Part shown: positions 1-9,179 of the stretch, piece after piece
How the letters are laid out: every line of letters begins with the position of its first letter
Position numbering within the stretch: position 1 is the stretch's first letter
Source: Stigmatella ashevillena
GTDB taxonomy: Bacteria > Myxococcota > Myxococcia > Myxococcales > Myxococcaceae
Reading direction: 5' to 3'
NCBI RefSeq assembly: GCF_028368975.1
Contig: NZ_JAQNDM010000002.1
Location: 7,744,425 to 7,808,424, forward strand
Length of the DNA stretch: 64,000 nt
The notes under the pieces: generated by a model
The model's input: the letters and a program-made list of their open reading frames with translations, nothing else
The model's database searches: none
What the model was told of the DNA's origin: nothing
Program-made: the position numbers and the translations under genes

Positions 1-661
1 CATCGTTCGAGACGAGACCGTCCGAGAGCAAGGACGGCTCCATCTGAAAGATGTGGCCGCCGCTGGCGTAGCACCCCGTGCCTGCCACGGTGAAGTCGCC
101 GAACGGCTTCAGCAGGGGCACCGGCGTATTCGGGGCGGCGTTCTGATAGGCGCAGCCCAGCGAGATGTACATACCGGTCCGGTCCCCCACCGCGACGATG
201 GAGGAGACGGCGTTCTCAAGGAACTGAGGCGTCCCGTTGTTCGTGGTGTCCGAGCCGGTGATGACGACGTTGCCGTCGACGGCGGCGCCCCAGATGTTGC
301 TGTTGTCGATGGCGGCCTGAATCGCGCTCGTATCGCCCTGGCAGGCCGCATCCCCGATGATGATGCCGTTGTACTTCTGGAAATCCTCCGGCGTCATCGC
401 CTTCCACTGCGCGGGCGTGGCGATGGTGACCGGATAGCCCCGGTTCATCGCGGCCTGTGCCTCCCGGCTGGCCTGCCCACCGGTGACGGTCGTGCCGAGA
501 ATCAGCACCTTATTGGTGACATTGGCCTCTTGTCGGACGGTGCGCGCTGTCGCCGGTGCCGACTTCATCAGCGGCGTGCCCTGGTCCTTGTCACAGGAGA
601 GAGAAAGAGCAGACAGAGCGACAATGAGGACGCAAGAGCTTTTGATTTCGGCCCGCTGCAC
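1..661 (-). CDS. Secreted lipoprotein of unknown function, 5' part (runs off the window)
   Basis: This reading frame is open from base 661 to the window edge, giving about 220 residues with the C-terminus missing. The start is GTG at 661, chosen because AAGGAG lies 5 bases upstream. The N-terminus is a type II signal peptide: a basic start, a hydrophobic stretch and the lipobox LSLSC near residue 23, followed by DKDQG. After the lipidated Cys, the chain reads as a soluble alpha/beta domain (NKVLILGTTVTGGQASREAQ and later NGIIIGDAACQGD), which suggests a Rossmann-like or periplasmic-binding-like fold. No catalytic motif is recognisable. It is divergent from the downstream kinase gene. It is certainly coding; its function is unknown. 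Confidence 0.7.
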   Translation of the reverse strand, partial: MQRAEIKSSCVLIVALSALSLSCDKDQGTPLMKSAPATARTVRQEANVTNKVLILGTTVTGGQASREAQAAMNRGYPVTIATPAQWKAMTPEDFQKYNGIIIGDAACQGDTSAIQAAIDNSNIWGAAVDGNVVITGSDTTNNGTPQFLENAVSSIVAVGDRTGMYISLGCAYQNAAPNTPVPLLKPFGDFTVAGTGCYASGGHIFQMEPSLLSDGLVSND

Positions 662-921
662 AGAGACTCCTTGGAAAAGACAGAGAAAAGGCAAAGCTGT
701 CCAAGACCAAGGAGACCCGGAGATGTGAAGTTATGCACGATTCGCGCGAATACTATTGCTGGCGCTGAGTCCTTGGATGGGCGAGCGACGGTGAGGTCCA
801 GCGCCCACAGCCATTGCCAGACAATACGGGACTACCCACAAGGCAGGGCTGACAGGCCGTGACTCAGGGAGTAGGGTGCGGGATAGTGGCGTGAACCCAT
901 TCACCCTCCGAGCCTCACTCT

Positions 922-2283
922 ATGGACACAGCTCTTCCAGAAAACCTTTCCCCTGGCACCATCCTGGGACCTTGGCGTCTGACATGTCGTGCTGGCAGAG
1001 GCGCTTACGGCGCCATCTACCGGGCCGAGAGGGTGGGGCAGGAGGCGGCGGGGCCAGTGGCCCTCAAACTCTCCCTGCACTCTCGTGAAGAACGCTTCGA
1101 GCGCGAAGCAGAGGTGCTGTCTCGGGTTCGTCACCCAGGGATTCCTCGTCTGCTCGACAGAGGTGAGTGGGTCGGCGGTCCTTGGAGGGTGGCCTATCCC
1201 TATCTCGTCATGGATTGGGTGGAGGGAAAATCCCTCGATGGGTGGGCTCGGGCGCAACCGCTCAGCTCAGGCCAGGTGTTCCGTGTCTTGGCGCAACTCA
1301 GCCGTGCCCTCCAGGCGGCGCACGAGGCGCACTGTCTGCACCGGGACGTCAAAGGGGACAATGTCCTCGTGGGGCCGGACGGACGGGTCTTCCTGGTGGA
1401 CTTCGGCTGCGGGACGTACCCGGAGGCTTCTCCTCTCACGGTCGGCCCTCTGGCTCCGGGGACGCTGCCCTATCGGAGCCCCCAATCCCTTCGCCACCAA
1501 TGGGCTCATCGGAAGGATGGGGCCTCTTATGAGGCCGGGCCGGAGGACGATGTGTATGCGTTGGGTGTCACCGCCTATCGCCTGGTCACTGGGATGTACC
1601 CTCCTCCGGGAACGGCTCTGGAAGCGAGGCAGGGAGAGCGCCGTGAAGTCCGGCCCCTCCGGCAACCGGCTCACAAACTGGTTCCTTGGGTGAGTCCAGG
1701 GCTCTCGGCCCTCATTGAGCGGATGTTGGACGAGGCGCCTGAGGCGAGGGGCCGCGCCCGCGAGTTGGCGGAGGCGCTGGAGGCGGAGGCCGCCAGTGCG
1801 GGCTCTGAAGCGGAAGTCTCTCCGAAGCCCTTCGAGGCCATCCGCCTGGAGTCAGCCCTGCCTCCAAAGCCACCCGGCAGGCGCGCGCCCGTGTGGGCCG
1901 CTCTGGCCGCAACGGGCTTGGTGGGCATGGGGACTTGGCACTTGTCCAAGGGGGCGCTCCATGGCCTCGCGGGCCTGGGGCCCCTGGAGGCGATGAAGGT
2001 GGGGCTGGCCAATGTGATGGAGCTCGCCGAATCGCTGGCCGCACCGGCTCGCATTGAAGAGAGCGAGCGGTCCGGAAAGTTCCTGGCAATGGAGGTACCC
2101 AAGCGCCCCTTTTCTGGGCAGAGGCGTCCCCCCTGCAAGCGCCCGGCGACGGAGATCCGGGGCGGGTGCTGGGTGAACGTGCCGGGGCCTTGTCCAAACG
2201 AAGACGACGGGTACGAGTGGAACGGGAAGTGTTTCCTGCCAGTGGCGTCCCCGTCTCGTCCCGAGACGTCAAACTATCCTTGA
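922..2283 (+). CDS. Membrane-anchored Hanks-type Ser/Thr protein kinase
   Basis: Eukaryote-like Ser/Thr kinase of 453 aa. The kinase domain covers about residues 18-295: Gly-rich loop GRGAYGAIYRA, the ATP-binding Lys in VALKLS (about 48), catalytic loop HRDVKGDN (about 139-146), metal-binding VDFGCG (about 160) and an APE-region variant GTLPYRSPQS. All key catalytic residues are present, so it should be active. One hydrophobic segment near 325-345 (ALAATGLVGMGTW) probably anchors it in the inner membrane with the kinase in the cytoplasm. The C-terminal 60 residues form a Cys-containing tail (PPCKRP, GGCWVNVPGPCP, GKCFLPV) seen in many myxobacterial kinases of this group. It stands alone, divergent from the lipoprotein gene and convergent with sdhC. 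No substrate can be inferred. Confidence 0.93.
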   Translation: MDTALPENLSPGTILGPWRLTCRAGRGAYGAIYRAERVGQEAAGPVALKLSLHSREERFEREAEVLSRVRHPGIPRLLDRGEWVGGPWRVAYPYLVMDWVEGKSLDGWARAQPLSSGQVFRVLAQLSRALQAAHEAHCLHRDVKGDNVLVGPDGRVFLVDFGCGTYPEASPLTVGPLAPGTLPYRSPQSLRHQWAHRKDGASYEAGPEDDVYALGVTAYRLVTGMYPPPGTALEARQGERREVRPLRQPAHKLVPWVSPGLSALIERMLDEAPEARGRARELAEALEAEAASAGSEAEVSPKPFEAIRLESALPPKPPGRRAPVWAALAATGLVGMGTWHLSKGALHGLAGLGPLEAMKVGLANVMELAESLAAPARIEESERSGKFLAMEVPKRPFSGQRRPPCKRPATEIRGGCWVNVPGPCPNEDDGYEWNGKCFLPVASPSRPETSNYP

Positions 2284-2302
2284 AGCGGTTGCAGCCGTCA
2301 GA

Positions 2303-2342
2303 CAGGGCGCGCTGAGAGGAGTGTTCTCCTCCCTCCGCCCTG
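2303..2342. terminator. Hairpin between convergent kinase and sdhC genes
   Basis: Nested inverted repeat: outer arms CAGGGCG (2303-2309) and CGCCCTG (2336-2342), inner arms GAGGAG (2316-2321) and CTCCTC (2326-2331) with a TGTT loop. It lies in the 79-base gap between two convergent stop codons, so it could end transcription from both sides. There is no clear T-tract, which lowers confidence. Confidence 0.45.
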
Positions 2343-2362
2343 ACGACGGAACCCAGCGGGAC

Positions 2363-3025
2363 TTACGCGGGGCCGTACGCGGCGCCGGCCTGGTAGAGGG
2401 CGTAGAGGATGCCCCAGGACATGGCGAGCAGCACCAGGAAGATGATGATGACGAAGGGCTCGAAGCGGCGCATGGAACGCTCGCTGGCGAACAGGCCCCA
2501 GGACATGCCGAAGTTCTGCAGGCCGTTGGCCAGGTGGTAGGCCACGCCCAGCGTGCCCAGCAGGTAGACGATGAGCGTGGGGCCGTGGAAGTGCATCTCC
2601 CGGGCGATGTCCGAGAAGGGCTCGGTGCCGCCGTGCGTGACGCGGGGGCGCAGGAACGCCAGCCACATGTGGGCGCCGATGAAGAAGAACGCGCCCACGG
2701 CGGTGATGCGCTGGAGGATGTACTTGAGGTTGCCGTAGTTGTTGTAGGCCAGATTGTTGGGCCGGAAAGTAAACAGCCGGACGACCCCCCACCCGGCGTG
2801 CATGAACAACGGCGCCAGCACGAAGAAGAAGGTGAGGGCCTGCGTGAAGGGATCCTGCCGTCCCGTCACCGCCTTCTCCCAGGCCTCGGCCCCGCTGAAG
2901 GCGGCCAGGTTGTCCCACAGGTGGTTGACGACCCAGAACGTCAGGGGAACCACCGCGAGGAACGAGCCCAGGCGGGATTGGAAGAGCGGTGTCTTGCGAG
3001 GCAGGGCTGCGGCTTCGGTGCTCAT
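2363..3025 (-). CDS. sdhC: Succinate dehydrogenase cytochrome b558 subunit
   Basis: Membrane anchor of succinate:quinone oxidoreductase (complex II), about 220 aa. It carries b heme and passes electrons from succinate oxidation to the quinone pool. The protein has five predicted membrane segments with the conserved His residues of the b558 (Bacillus/epsilon-type) family: NHLW, MHAGWG, FIGAHMW and YHLANGLQNF. The ATG at 3025 is preceded by GGAG and gives the usual family N-terminus; the frame stays open further upstream, but that part is low-complexity and unlike the family. The partners sdhA and sdhB are normally next to it but are absent on both sides here: downstream is a convergent kinase, upstream a divergent hslO. 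Confidence 0.92.
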   Translation of the reverse strand: MSTEAAALPRKTPLFQSRLGSFLAVVPLTFWVVNHLWDNLAAFSGAEAWEKAVTGRQDPFTQALTFFFVLAPLFMHAGWGVVRLFTFRPNNLAYNNYGNLKYILQRITAVGAFFFIGAHMWLAFLRPRVTHGGTEPFSDIAREMHFHGPTLIVYLLGTLGVAYHLANGLQNFGMSWGLFASERSMRRFEPFVIIIFLVLLAMSWGILYALYQAGAAYGPA

Positions 3026-3176
3026 CGGGACTCCGGCAACGCGCGGGCAGCTTTTCCCGCGGGGGGTGGGGGTCGGACCGGGGTTTATAGCCTGTCCCAC
3101 GCAGGTGGGGAGCAGATCCTTTCGGAAGGGGTGCCAGCCGGTGCGCTCGGACGCATAAGCCGGGCCGATGGCCCTC

Positions 3177-3197
3177 GGGGCCTGCCGGGCAGGCCCC
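3177..3197. other. Perfect 9-bp hairpin upstream of hslO
   Basis: GGGGCCTGC (3177-3185), loop CGG, GCAGGCCCC (3189-3197). It lies in the 254-base divergent region between sdhC and hslO, about 80 bases before the hslO start. It may be a leader structure or an operator; the sequence alone does not decide. Confidence 0.4.
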
Positions 3198-3279
3198 TCC
3201 CTCCTGGAGCGGGCAGGGCACCCACCGCTTCTTTCCATTGGCGAGCGGGGCGTACTTGGGCACGCTACTGCGTCACTTT

Positions 3280-4173
3280 ATGGCCGATGAACTCGTCAGT
3301 GCCCTGTTGAAGGACTTGGATCTCCGGGTGGTGCTCGCCCTCACCTCAGGGCTGTCGCGCCAGGCCCGTGCCACCCACAAGAGCGAGCCGGCCTCGGCCG
3401 CGCTGCTGTCCCAGGGGCTCACGGCGGCGGCGCTGATGGGCGCGCTGCAGAAGAGCGAGGCGCGCATCAACATCCAGCTCGAGTGTGACGGGCCGCTCCG
3501 GGGCTTCTTCGTGGATGGGGACTCCTCCGGGCTGGTGCGGGGCTACGCGAAGAATCCCTATGTGGCCCACGTGGGCGCCGAGGGCCGGTACCGCTGGCGA
3601 CCGGTGCTCGGCAACAAGGGCTACATCTCTGTGCTGCGCGACATCGGAGGCGGGGAGTACTACCGCTCCTCGGTGGAGCTGGAGCGCTTCGACTTCACGG
3701 AGGATCTGGAGCGCTACTTCGCCATCTCGGACCAGGTGGCCACGCAGCTCCTGCTGGAGCAGCTCCCCCGGCAGGAGCAGGGCGCCTCCGAGCCCCTGGG
3801 CACGGTCGCGGGTTTGATTCTCCAACCGTTGCCCAACGGAGACCGGGAGGCCTTCCAGGCCATGGGCGCCCAGCTCAAGCAGCGGTTCCGCGCGGTGTTG
3901 GAGGCCCACGGCGAGGAGGGGGCCTCTGCGGTGCTCAAGGCCTTGCTGCCCGAGCAGAAGGAACTGGAGATCATGTCCCGCTACCCCCTGAGCTTCGGCT
4001 GCTCGTGCAGCCGGGAGCGGGTGAAGCGCGCCCTGCTGGCCATGGGCCGGGAGGAGCTGATGGATCTGTTGGAAAAGGACGGTCAGGCGGAGGCGACGTG
4101 CCAGTTTTGTACGACGCATTACGTTATCCCCGGTCCGGAGATCCAAGAGTTGCTGACGGCCGCTGCGAACTGA
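3280..4173 (+). CDS. hslO: Hsp33 redox-regulated chaperone
   Basis: Cytoplasmic holdase chaperone switched on by oxidative unfolding. The 297-aa protein carries the family's C-terminal zinc switch: CSC (GCSCSRERV) and CQFC (ATCQFCTTHYV), the four Cys that bind Zn when reduced and form disulfides under peroxide or heat stress. The N-terminal domain has family features such as RGYAKNPYV and GYISVLRDI. The start is placed at ATG 3280 (MADELVSALL), which matches the usual family N-terminus and length; an upstream TTG at 3238 would add 14 residues with no good ribosome-binding site. Neither start has a convincing Shine-Dalgarno. It is followed after 56 bases by a phosphoribosyltransferase gene on the same strand. 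Confidence 0.93.
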   Translation: MADELVSALLKDLDLRVVLALTSGLSRQARATHKSEPASAALLSQGLTAAALMGALQKSEARINIQLECDGPLRGFFVDGDSSGLVRGYAKNPYVAHVGAEGRYRWRPVLGNKGYISVLRDIGGGEYYRSSVELERFDFTEDLERYFAISDQVATQLLLEQLPRQEQGASEPLGTVAGLILQPLPNGDREAFQAMGAQLKQRFRAVLEAHGEEGASAVLKALLPEQKELEIMSRYPLSFGCSCSRERVKRALLAMGREELMDLLEKDGQAEATCQFCTTHYVIPGPEIQELLTAAAN

Positions 4174-4229
4174 CGGAGAAGCGCGCCGCGTAGTAAGACG
4201 GGGCCGCACCTCAACCGGAGTTCGAAACC

Positions 4230-4892
4230 GTGGCAACGAAGCGGGCAGCTCCCAAGACGACCGCCAGGCGCGCGAGCCTGCCGTCCAAGCAGAAGGTCGA
4301 GAAGCTCGTCTCCATCCCGGAGGATGTGGTCCTCGCCCCTCAGGTCGAGGCTCCCCGGCAGCCGGCGGGCAGGGACTTGTCCCGGCAGCGCTCGGCCGTG
4401 CAGGAGCTGTCGTGGATGGACTTTGATCGCGCCGTGCAGGAACTGGCGCGCACCATCCGCACGGCGTATTCGCCCCAGGCGCTCGTGGGGGTGGCCCACG
4501 GTGGGGTTTTCGTGGGCGGGGCGTTGGCCAACGCCTTGGGCTGCGAGTTCTTCCCCGTGCGCATCAGCCGCCGGAGCCGGGACCGGAAGGAGGGCGCCAA
4601 GCCGCAGATGTTCGGGGAGATGCCGCGCGAGCTGAAGGGGCTTCGCGTCCTCATCGTCGACGATGTGGCCTCCAGCGGTGACACATTGGCGTTGGCGAGC
4701 ACGCTGGCGCGCAAGGTGGGCGCCCGCGAGGTGATGACGGCCGCCCTGGTGGCACGGCCGGGAGGGTATACGCCCAGCTTCTGTTCGCTGACGACCTCCG
4801 ACGTGGTCGTCTTCCCCTGGGACTACGAGCCCGCGATGGCAGGCAACACCGCTGCCAGTGAGGACATCGATCCGGACAAGGCAGGGGCGTGA
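4230..4892 (+). CDS. Phosphoribosyltransferase (PRTase type I fold)
   Basis: Predicted purine-type phosphoribosyltransferase of 220 aa, transferring ribose-5-phosphate from PRPP to a base. The PRPP-binding loop is clear (VLIVDDVASSGDTL, about residues 139-152), as is the preceding LVGVAHGGVFVGGALAN segment. The first 60 residues are a basic, Pro/Ala-rich extension not found in compact HPRT/XPRT enzymes. The start is GTG 4230, with GGAG about 10 bases upstream. The substrate base cannot be read from the motifs; xanthine/guanine or a regulatory role are both possible. It may be cotranscribed with hslO. Confidence 0.8.
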   Translation: MATKRAAPKTTARRASLPSKQKVEKLVSIPEDVVLAPQVEAPRQPAGRDLSRQRSAVQELSWMDFDRAVQELARTIRTAYSPQALVGVAHGGVFVGGALANALGCEFFPVRISRRSRDRKEGAKPQMFGEMPRELKGLRVLIVDDVASSGDTLALASTLARKVGAREVMTAALVARPGGYTPSFCSLTTSDVVVFPWDYEPAMAGNTAASEDIDPDKAGA

Positions 4893-5015
4893 GGGGGCGC
4901 ACGTCAGGCTGGCCATGAGGGCCGAGGGGCTTCTGGTGGGTGTGACAGAGGCGCTACACTTCCAATCGGACGGCTCGAAGGACAGGGTGGGCTAGACGCG
5001 GGTGCCGCGGCGACG

Positions 5016-7508
5016 ATGAGCACGAAGCAATACAGCCCGGCGGAACTGCGCGCCCTGATCGAGACCTTCGAGAGTCCGATGGTGGTGCTGCGCGAGCATT
5101 CGCTGTGGCTGGTGAACGAGGCCTATCTGCGCCTGTTGGGGTTGCCGCGCGAGAAGGTCGAGGGCGAGTCGGCCTTGCGCTTCATCAGTCCCCACGAGCG
5201 CAGCCTGCTGGCCGCCGCCCTCCAGCGGCTCGTCGACGGGGGGCCCATTCCCATCGCCTCCGTCCGGCACCTCGTGCCCGCCGCCGGGGGGAGGATGGTC
5301 AAGATGGCCATCCAGCCGCAGGGCGTGACGCTCGAGGATGGCACCAAGGGCTGGTTGCTCACGCTCATTCCCCTGACGGACTTGCCCCCCCTGTTGAGCG
5401 TCGCCGAGCGTTTGATGGAGCGCTCGGCCCGGCTGGTGACCGCGCGCTCGGAGCAGGCGGTGCGTCAGGCGACGTTGGAGGTGCTGGCGTCGGCGGGCTT
5501 CCTCGCGAGGTTCCTCTCGCGCGAGGGCGAGTGCCTGTTCTCGAGTGGGGGCAAGCCGCTGCCGGAAGACGAGGTGCTGGTGAAGGAGGCCCTCGCCCAA
5601 GGGCATCCGGTCTTCGGGGGAATGGGGCATGACGCCGCCTTCCACGTCTATGTCCCCCTGGGGGATGCGCTTCAGGAGGTGTTGTGGGTCGAGGGCTCGG
5701 AGCTCGCCCTGACGCACGGCTCCGTGATGATGCTCTTCGCCAAGATGGTGGGGGCTGCGCTCTCCGAGGCGCGCCTCCAGGCCGAGAGCGCGCGGGGCAA
5801 GTGGGAGATGGAGGCCTTGGCGGAGGTGGCGCGCTTCGTGGCCCGGGTGGAGCCGCCCAGCGCCGAGGCATTCCTCGAGCGCCTCCAGGGGCTGTTCACC
5901 GCCGAGGCGGTCCTGCTGCATGTCCGGGAGGAGCCGGAGGCGCCGCTGGTGCCCATCGCGTGTGTGGGGCTGGCGGCGGTGGCCCCGGCGGTGAATGCCG
6001 TCCGCCTGGGACAGGTGTTGAGCGAGGCGGTGCTGAGCAGTGAGCCGGGCGTCCTGTCGGGGGAGGCCGAGGGCCGTGCCCTGAGGGAGGCTTCCGGTGG
6101 GAAGCTGGGCTGTGGTGCCTCGGTGCGCCTCACCCGGGGCGGAGAGGTGTACGGCTCGCTCCAGGTGTTGCGAGCCCCGGATCGCCCCTTCCAGCGCGAA
6201 GACTTGCGGCTGCTGGGGACGGTGGCCGAGCTGTTGGTGACGTTGCTGGAGCAGCACCGCCTGCGCGCCGAGTCCGCGCGGCAGCTCACCGAGACGCGCC
6301 TGTTGCTGGATCTGGCCCGCACCACCTCGGCCGTCCTCGACACCGCCAGCATCCTGGACCTGGCGGCGGACTTCCTGGTCCGCCTGCTGGGGGTGTCCAA
6401 CTGTGCCATCCTGCTCTATGACGATCAGAACAAGGTGCTGCGGGGCGCCGCCGCCTCCGCGGCCCACCGGGACTTCTTCCGCGGGGTGACCATCCCCCTC
6501 ACCAGTGATGACCTGACGGCGCGGGCGGCCCGGGAGCGCCGCTCCCTGGCCATCGAGGATGTGGACAAGGCGGAGGGGGAGGGCGTTCCCGAGTTCGTCC
6601 GGGACCTGGGAGAGAAGGCACTGCTGGCCTTGCCGCTCACCTCGCGCGAGGAGCTCATCGGCGTGGTGCTGGTGGATGACACCCGAGGGCCGCGCGTTTT
6701 TGGGCCCTCGCTCATCGAGTTGGCGGAAGCCACCTGTGGGCAGCTCTCCATGGCCATCGCCAACGCGCGGCTCTATGAGTCGCTCTGGGCCTCGTATGCG
6801 GAACTGGCGGCGACGCGCGCGGAGATGGTCAAGCGTGAGCGCTTCGCGGCCCTGGGCGAGCTGTCCGCCATCGTCGCCCACGAGGTTCGCAATCCCCTGG
6901 GGGTCATCTTCAACGCCGTGGCCTCGCTGCGCCGCCTGATGCCTTCCAAGGGGGACGCGGCCATGCTGCTGGACATCCTGGCGGAGGAGAGCGACCGCCT
7001 CAACCGCACCGTGGGGGACTTGCTGGACTACACCCGGCCCCGCGAGCCCATCCTCCACCTGGAAGACCTGGGCCGCGTGATTCAGGATGCGCTGGAAGGG
7101 GCCCAGCTCCAGGGCAGTCCGGGCGGCCAGGGAGTCTCCGTGCAGATTCATGTCGACCCCTCCGTGCCGCCGGTGCCCATGGACCGGCGCCTCATCCGCC
7201 AGGCCCTCGTCAACATCATCGTCAACGCCATTCAGGCCATGCCGCATGGAGGCGTGGTGCGGGTGAACGCCCGCCGTGAGCCCCACGCGGGGCGCGAGTC
7301 CTTGCGCATCGACGTGACGGACCAGGGCATGGGCATTCCCGCCGAGCTGCTCCACCGTGTCTTCGAGCCCTTCTTCACCACCAAGGCCCAGGGCACCGGC
7401 CTCGGTCTGGCGGTGGTGAAACGCATCCTGGAAGAGCACCGCGGTGAGATCGCCGTGGAAGGCACCCAGGGCCAGGGCACCACCTTCACCCTCCGGCTTC
7501 CCTTCTGA
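5016..7508 (+). CDS. NtrB-like sensor histidine kinase with PAS and GAF domains
   Basis: Cytoplasmic sensor kinase of 830 aa with no membrane segment. Order: PAS-like domain (about 10-125), a divergent sensor region, a GAF domain (about 270-415), a second GAF domain (about 430-590), a short coiled coil, HisKA with the phospho-acceptor His in VAHEVRNPLG (about 625), and HATPase_c with the N box (ALVNIIVNAIQAM), G1 (VTDQGMGIP), F box and G2 (GTGLGLAVV). Fourteen bases downstream lies a sigma-54 response regulator, so the two form a two-component pair of the NtrB/NtrC type. A small-molecule signal sensed by GAF domains is likely but unidentified. Confidence 0.93.
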   Translation: MSTKQYSPAELRALIETFESPMVVLREHSLWLVNEAYLRLLGLPREKVEGESALRFISPHERSLLAAALQRLVDGGPIPIASVRHLVPAAGGRMVKMAIQPQGVTLEDGTKGWLLTLIPLTDLPPLLSVAERLMERSARLVTARSEQAVRQATLEVLASAGFLARFLSREGECLFSSGGKPLPEDEVLVKEALAQGHPVFGGMGHDAAFHVYVPLGDALQEVLWVEGSELALTHGSVMMLFAKMVGAALSEARLQAESARGKWEMEALAEVARFVARVEPPSAEAFLERLQGLFTAEAVLLHVREEPEAPLVPIACVGLAAVAPAVNAVRLGQVLSEAVLSSEPGVLSGEAEGRALREASGGKLGCGASVRLTRGGEVYGSLQVLRAPDRPFQREDLRLLGTVAELLVTLLEQHRLRAESARQLTETRLLLDLARTTSAVLDTASILDLAADFLVRLLGVSNCAILLYDDQNKVLRGAAASAAHRDFFRGVTIPLTSDDLTARAARERRSLAIEDVDKAEGEGVPEFVRDLGEKALLALPLTSREELIGVVLVDDTRGPRVFGPSLIELAEATCGQLSMAIANARLYESLWASYAELAATRAEMVKRERFAALGELSAIVAHEVRNPLGVIFNAVASLRRLMPSKGDAAMLLDILAEESDRLNRTVGDLLDYTRPREPILHLEDLGRVIQDALEGAQLQGSPGGQGVSVQIHVDPSVPPVPMDRRLIRQALVNIIVNAIQAMPHGGVVRVNARREPHAGRESLRIDVTDQGMGIPAELLHRVFEPFFTTKAQGTGLGLAVVKRILEEHRGEIAVEGTQGQGTTFTLRLPF

Positions 7509-7522
7509 CCCCCGACGCCCCC

Positions 7523-8953
7523 GTGAACGACGCCAGCCCTCCTCCTCTTCGTGGACGTATCCTCGTGGTGGATGACCAGCGCAACATGCGCGCCACCACC
7601 GCGCTGCTCCTTCGCGCCGCAGGCCACACCGTGTCCGAGGCTGCCACCGGTGAGGAGGCGCTGGGCCTGCTGGCCGGCGGCGGCGTGGACCTGCTCCTGA
7701 CAGACCTCAAGATGGAGCCCATGGACGGGCTCACGCTGCTCAAACGGGCCTTGGAGGTGGCGCCCCGGCTGCAGGTCATCTTGATGACGGCCTTCGGCTC
7801 CATCGAGAGCGCCGTGGAGGCCATGCGGCTCGGCGCCTACGACTATGTGACGAAGCCCTTCAAGGAGAGCGAGGTCCGCTACCGCGTGGAGCGGGCCCTG
7901 GAGCGGGCGGGGCTGCTGTCCGCGGTGAACATGTTCTCCGGCGAGTTCAACCAGCGCCACGGCTTGTCCGCGCTGGTGGGCGGCAGCCCGGCGATGCTGG
8001 AGCTGAAGACGCGGCTGGTGCGCGTGGCGCAGAGTGACGCCACCGTGCTCATTCAGGGCGAGAGCGGCACCGGCAAGGAGTTGGTGGCCCGGGCGCTGCA
8101 CGCCCAGAGCCGTCGCAGCACGAAGCCCTTCGTCCCCGTCAACTGCGCCGCCATCTCGGAGACGCTCTTGGAGAGCGAGCTGTTCGGCCACGCCAAGGGG
8201 GCGTTCACCGGCGCGGTGAAGACCCGGCGCGGCCTGTTCGAGGAGGCGGATGGGGGCACGCTCTTCATCGACGAGGTGACGGAGACGAGCCCCGCCTTTC
8301 AGTCCAAGCTGCTGCGCACGCTCCAGGAGGGAGAGGTGCGCCGGGTGGGGGAGTCCACCTCGCTGCGTGTGGATGTGCGCACCGCGGCCGCCACCAATCG
8401 GGACATCGAGCTGGAGGTGCACGAGAAACGCTTCCGGCAGGACCTGTACTACCGGCTCAACGTGGTGACGCTGCGGGTGCCGCCCCTGCGGGAGCGGCTG
8501 GAGGATGTGCCCGCGCTCGCCAAGCATTTCCTGGAGCGCGCCAACGCCCGGAGTCCCCGGCCCCGGCAGCTCTCGGCCTCGGCGGTGGCGCACCTGATGG
8601 GCTACGCCTTCCCGGGCAATGTCCGCGAGTTGGAGAACCTCATCGAGCAGGCCGCGGCCTTGGCCGAGGGCGATGAGCTTCAGGCCGAGGACTTTCCGAT
8701 CCGGCCGCAGACCCGGCGGGCGTCTGGGATGGGCAGTGGCAGCCTTTCCCTCATCGAGGCACCCGGGACGCGGACGCCCACCCTGGCCGAGACGGTCGAC
8801 GATGCCGAGCGGCGCGCCATTGCCCAGTCCCTGGAGCGCCACGGGACGGACCTGGCCCAGGTGGCCGAGGAACTCGGCATCTCCTCCACCACCTTGTGGC
8901 GCAAGATGAAGCGCCTCAACCTTCGGCCACCCGGGGATGTCACCCGGGAGTGA
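7523..8953 (+). CDS. Sigma-54-dependent response regulator, NtrC family
   Basis: Transcription activator of 476 aa for sigma-54 promoters. Domains: receiver (about 10-125; acidic pocket DD, phospho-acceptor Asp in LLLTDLKM, Lys in VTKPF), AAA+ domain (about 145-380; Walker A GESGTGKE, sigma-54 contact loop GAFTGA, Walker B TLFIDE) and a Fis-type helix-turn-helix at the C-terminus ([17 protein letters not shown]). All catalytic motifs are intact. The start is GTG 7523, 14 bases after the kinase stop, indicating an operon. Just downstream, bases 9180-9305 hold palindromes and a sigma-54 promoter driving a small RNA, an obvious candidate target. The pairing is inference from position. Confidence 0.95.
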   Translation: MNDASPPPLRGRILVVDDQRNMRATTALLLRAAGHTVSEAATGEEALGLLAGGGVDLLLTDLKMEPMDGLTLLKRALEVAPRLQVILMTAFGSIESAVEAMRLGAYDYVTKPFKESEVRYRVERALERAGLLSAVNMFSGEFNQRHGLSALVGGSPAMLELKTRLVRVAQSDATVLIQGESGTGKELVARALHAQSRRSTKPFVPVNCAAISETLLESELFGHAKGAFTGAVKTRRGLFEEADGGTLFIDEVTETSPAFQSKLLRTLQEGEVRRVGESTSLRVDVRTAAATNRDIELEVHEKRFRQDLYYRLNVVTLRVPPLRERLEDVPALAKHFLERANARSPRPRQLSASAVAHLMGYAFPGNVRELENLIEQAAALAEGDELQAEDFPIRPQTRRASGMGSGSLSLIEAPGTRTPTLAETVDDAERRAIAQSLERHGTDLAQVAEELGISSTTLWRKMKRLNLRPPGDVTRE

Positions 8954-8956
8954 TCC

Positions 8957-8976
8957 CAGGAAAGGAAGTTTTCCTG
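8957..8976 (+). terminator. Hairpin just after the NtrC-like gene
   Basis: CAGGAAA (8957-8963) pairs with TTTCCTG (8970-8976) across a 6-base loop, starting 4 bases after the stop codon. No T-tract follows, so termination may be partial. Confidence 0.4.
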
Positions 8977-9036
8977 AGATAACAGGGACTCGCCTCTGAG
9001 GGCAGGGCAGCGTTCGGTGAAGGAAATACCAAGAGC

Positions 9037-9153
9037 CTGAAATGGCTGGAATTTTTCAGAGTTGAAAGCCCATTTCCGGCCAGGTTGGATTCCAGAGGCA
9101 CCACCGTTCGCAGGTGAAGTTCTAAAGGGCTGAAACGACAGGACTTTTTCTGA
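9037..9153. repeat. Pair of 24-bp imperfect direct repeats
   Basis: Bases 9037-9060 and 9130-9153 match at 19 of 24 positions and start 93 bases apart. Each begins CTGAAA, has GGA in the middle and ends in TTTTTC plus CAGA or CTGA, so each is itself a weak inverted repeat. They lie upstream of the palindromes at 9180-9212 and share the CTGAAA/TTTCAG word with them. They could be further activator-binding sites or remnants of a duplicated regulatory unit. Confidence 0.5.
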
Positions 9154-9179
9154 AGGCCGTTCAGGGGGGCCCTGAGTCA

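Noticed and set aside
53..862. Plus-strand frame of 269 codons at the window start
   Set aside because: The minus strand here has a GTG start with AAGGAG and a lipoprotein signal peptide. The plus-strand product is Arg/Gly/His-rich without motifs and crosses the intergenic region.
4992..7439. Minus-strand open frame of 815 codons opposite the histidine kinase
   Set aside because: Same artefact: the plus-strand frame has PAS, GAF, HisKA and HATPase motifs in order, and the antisense product has none.
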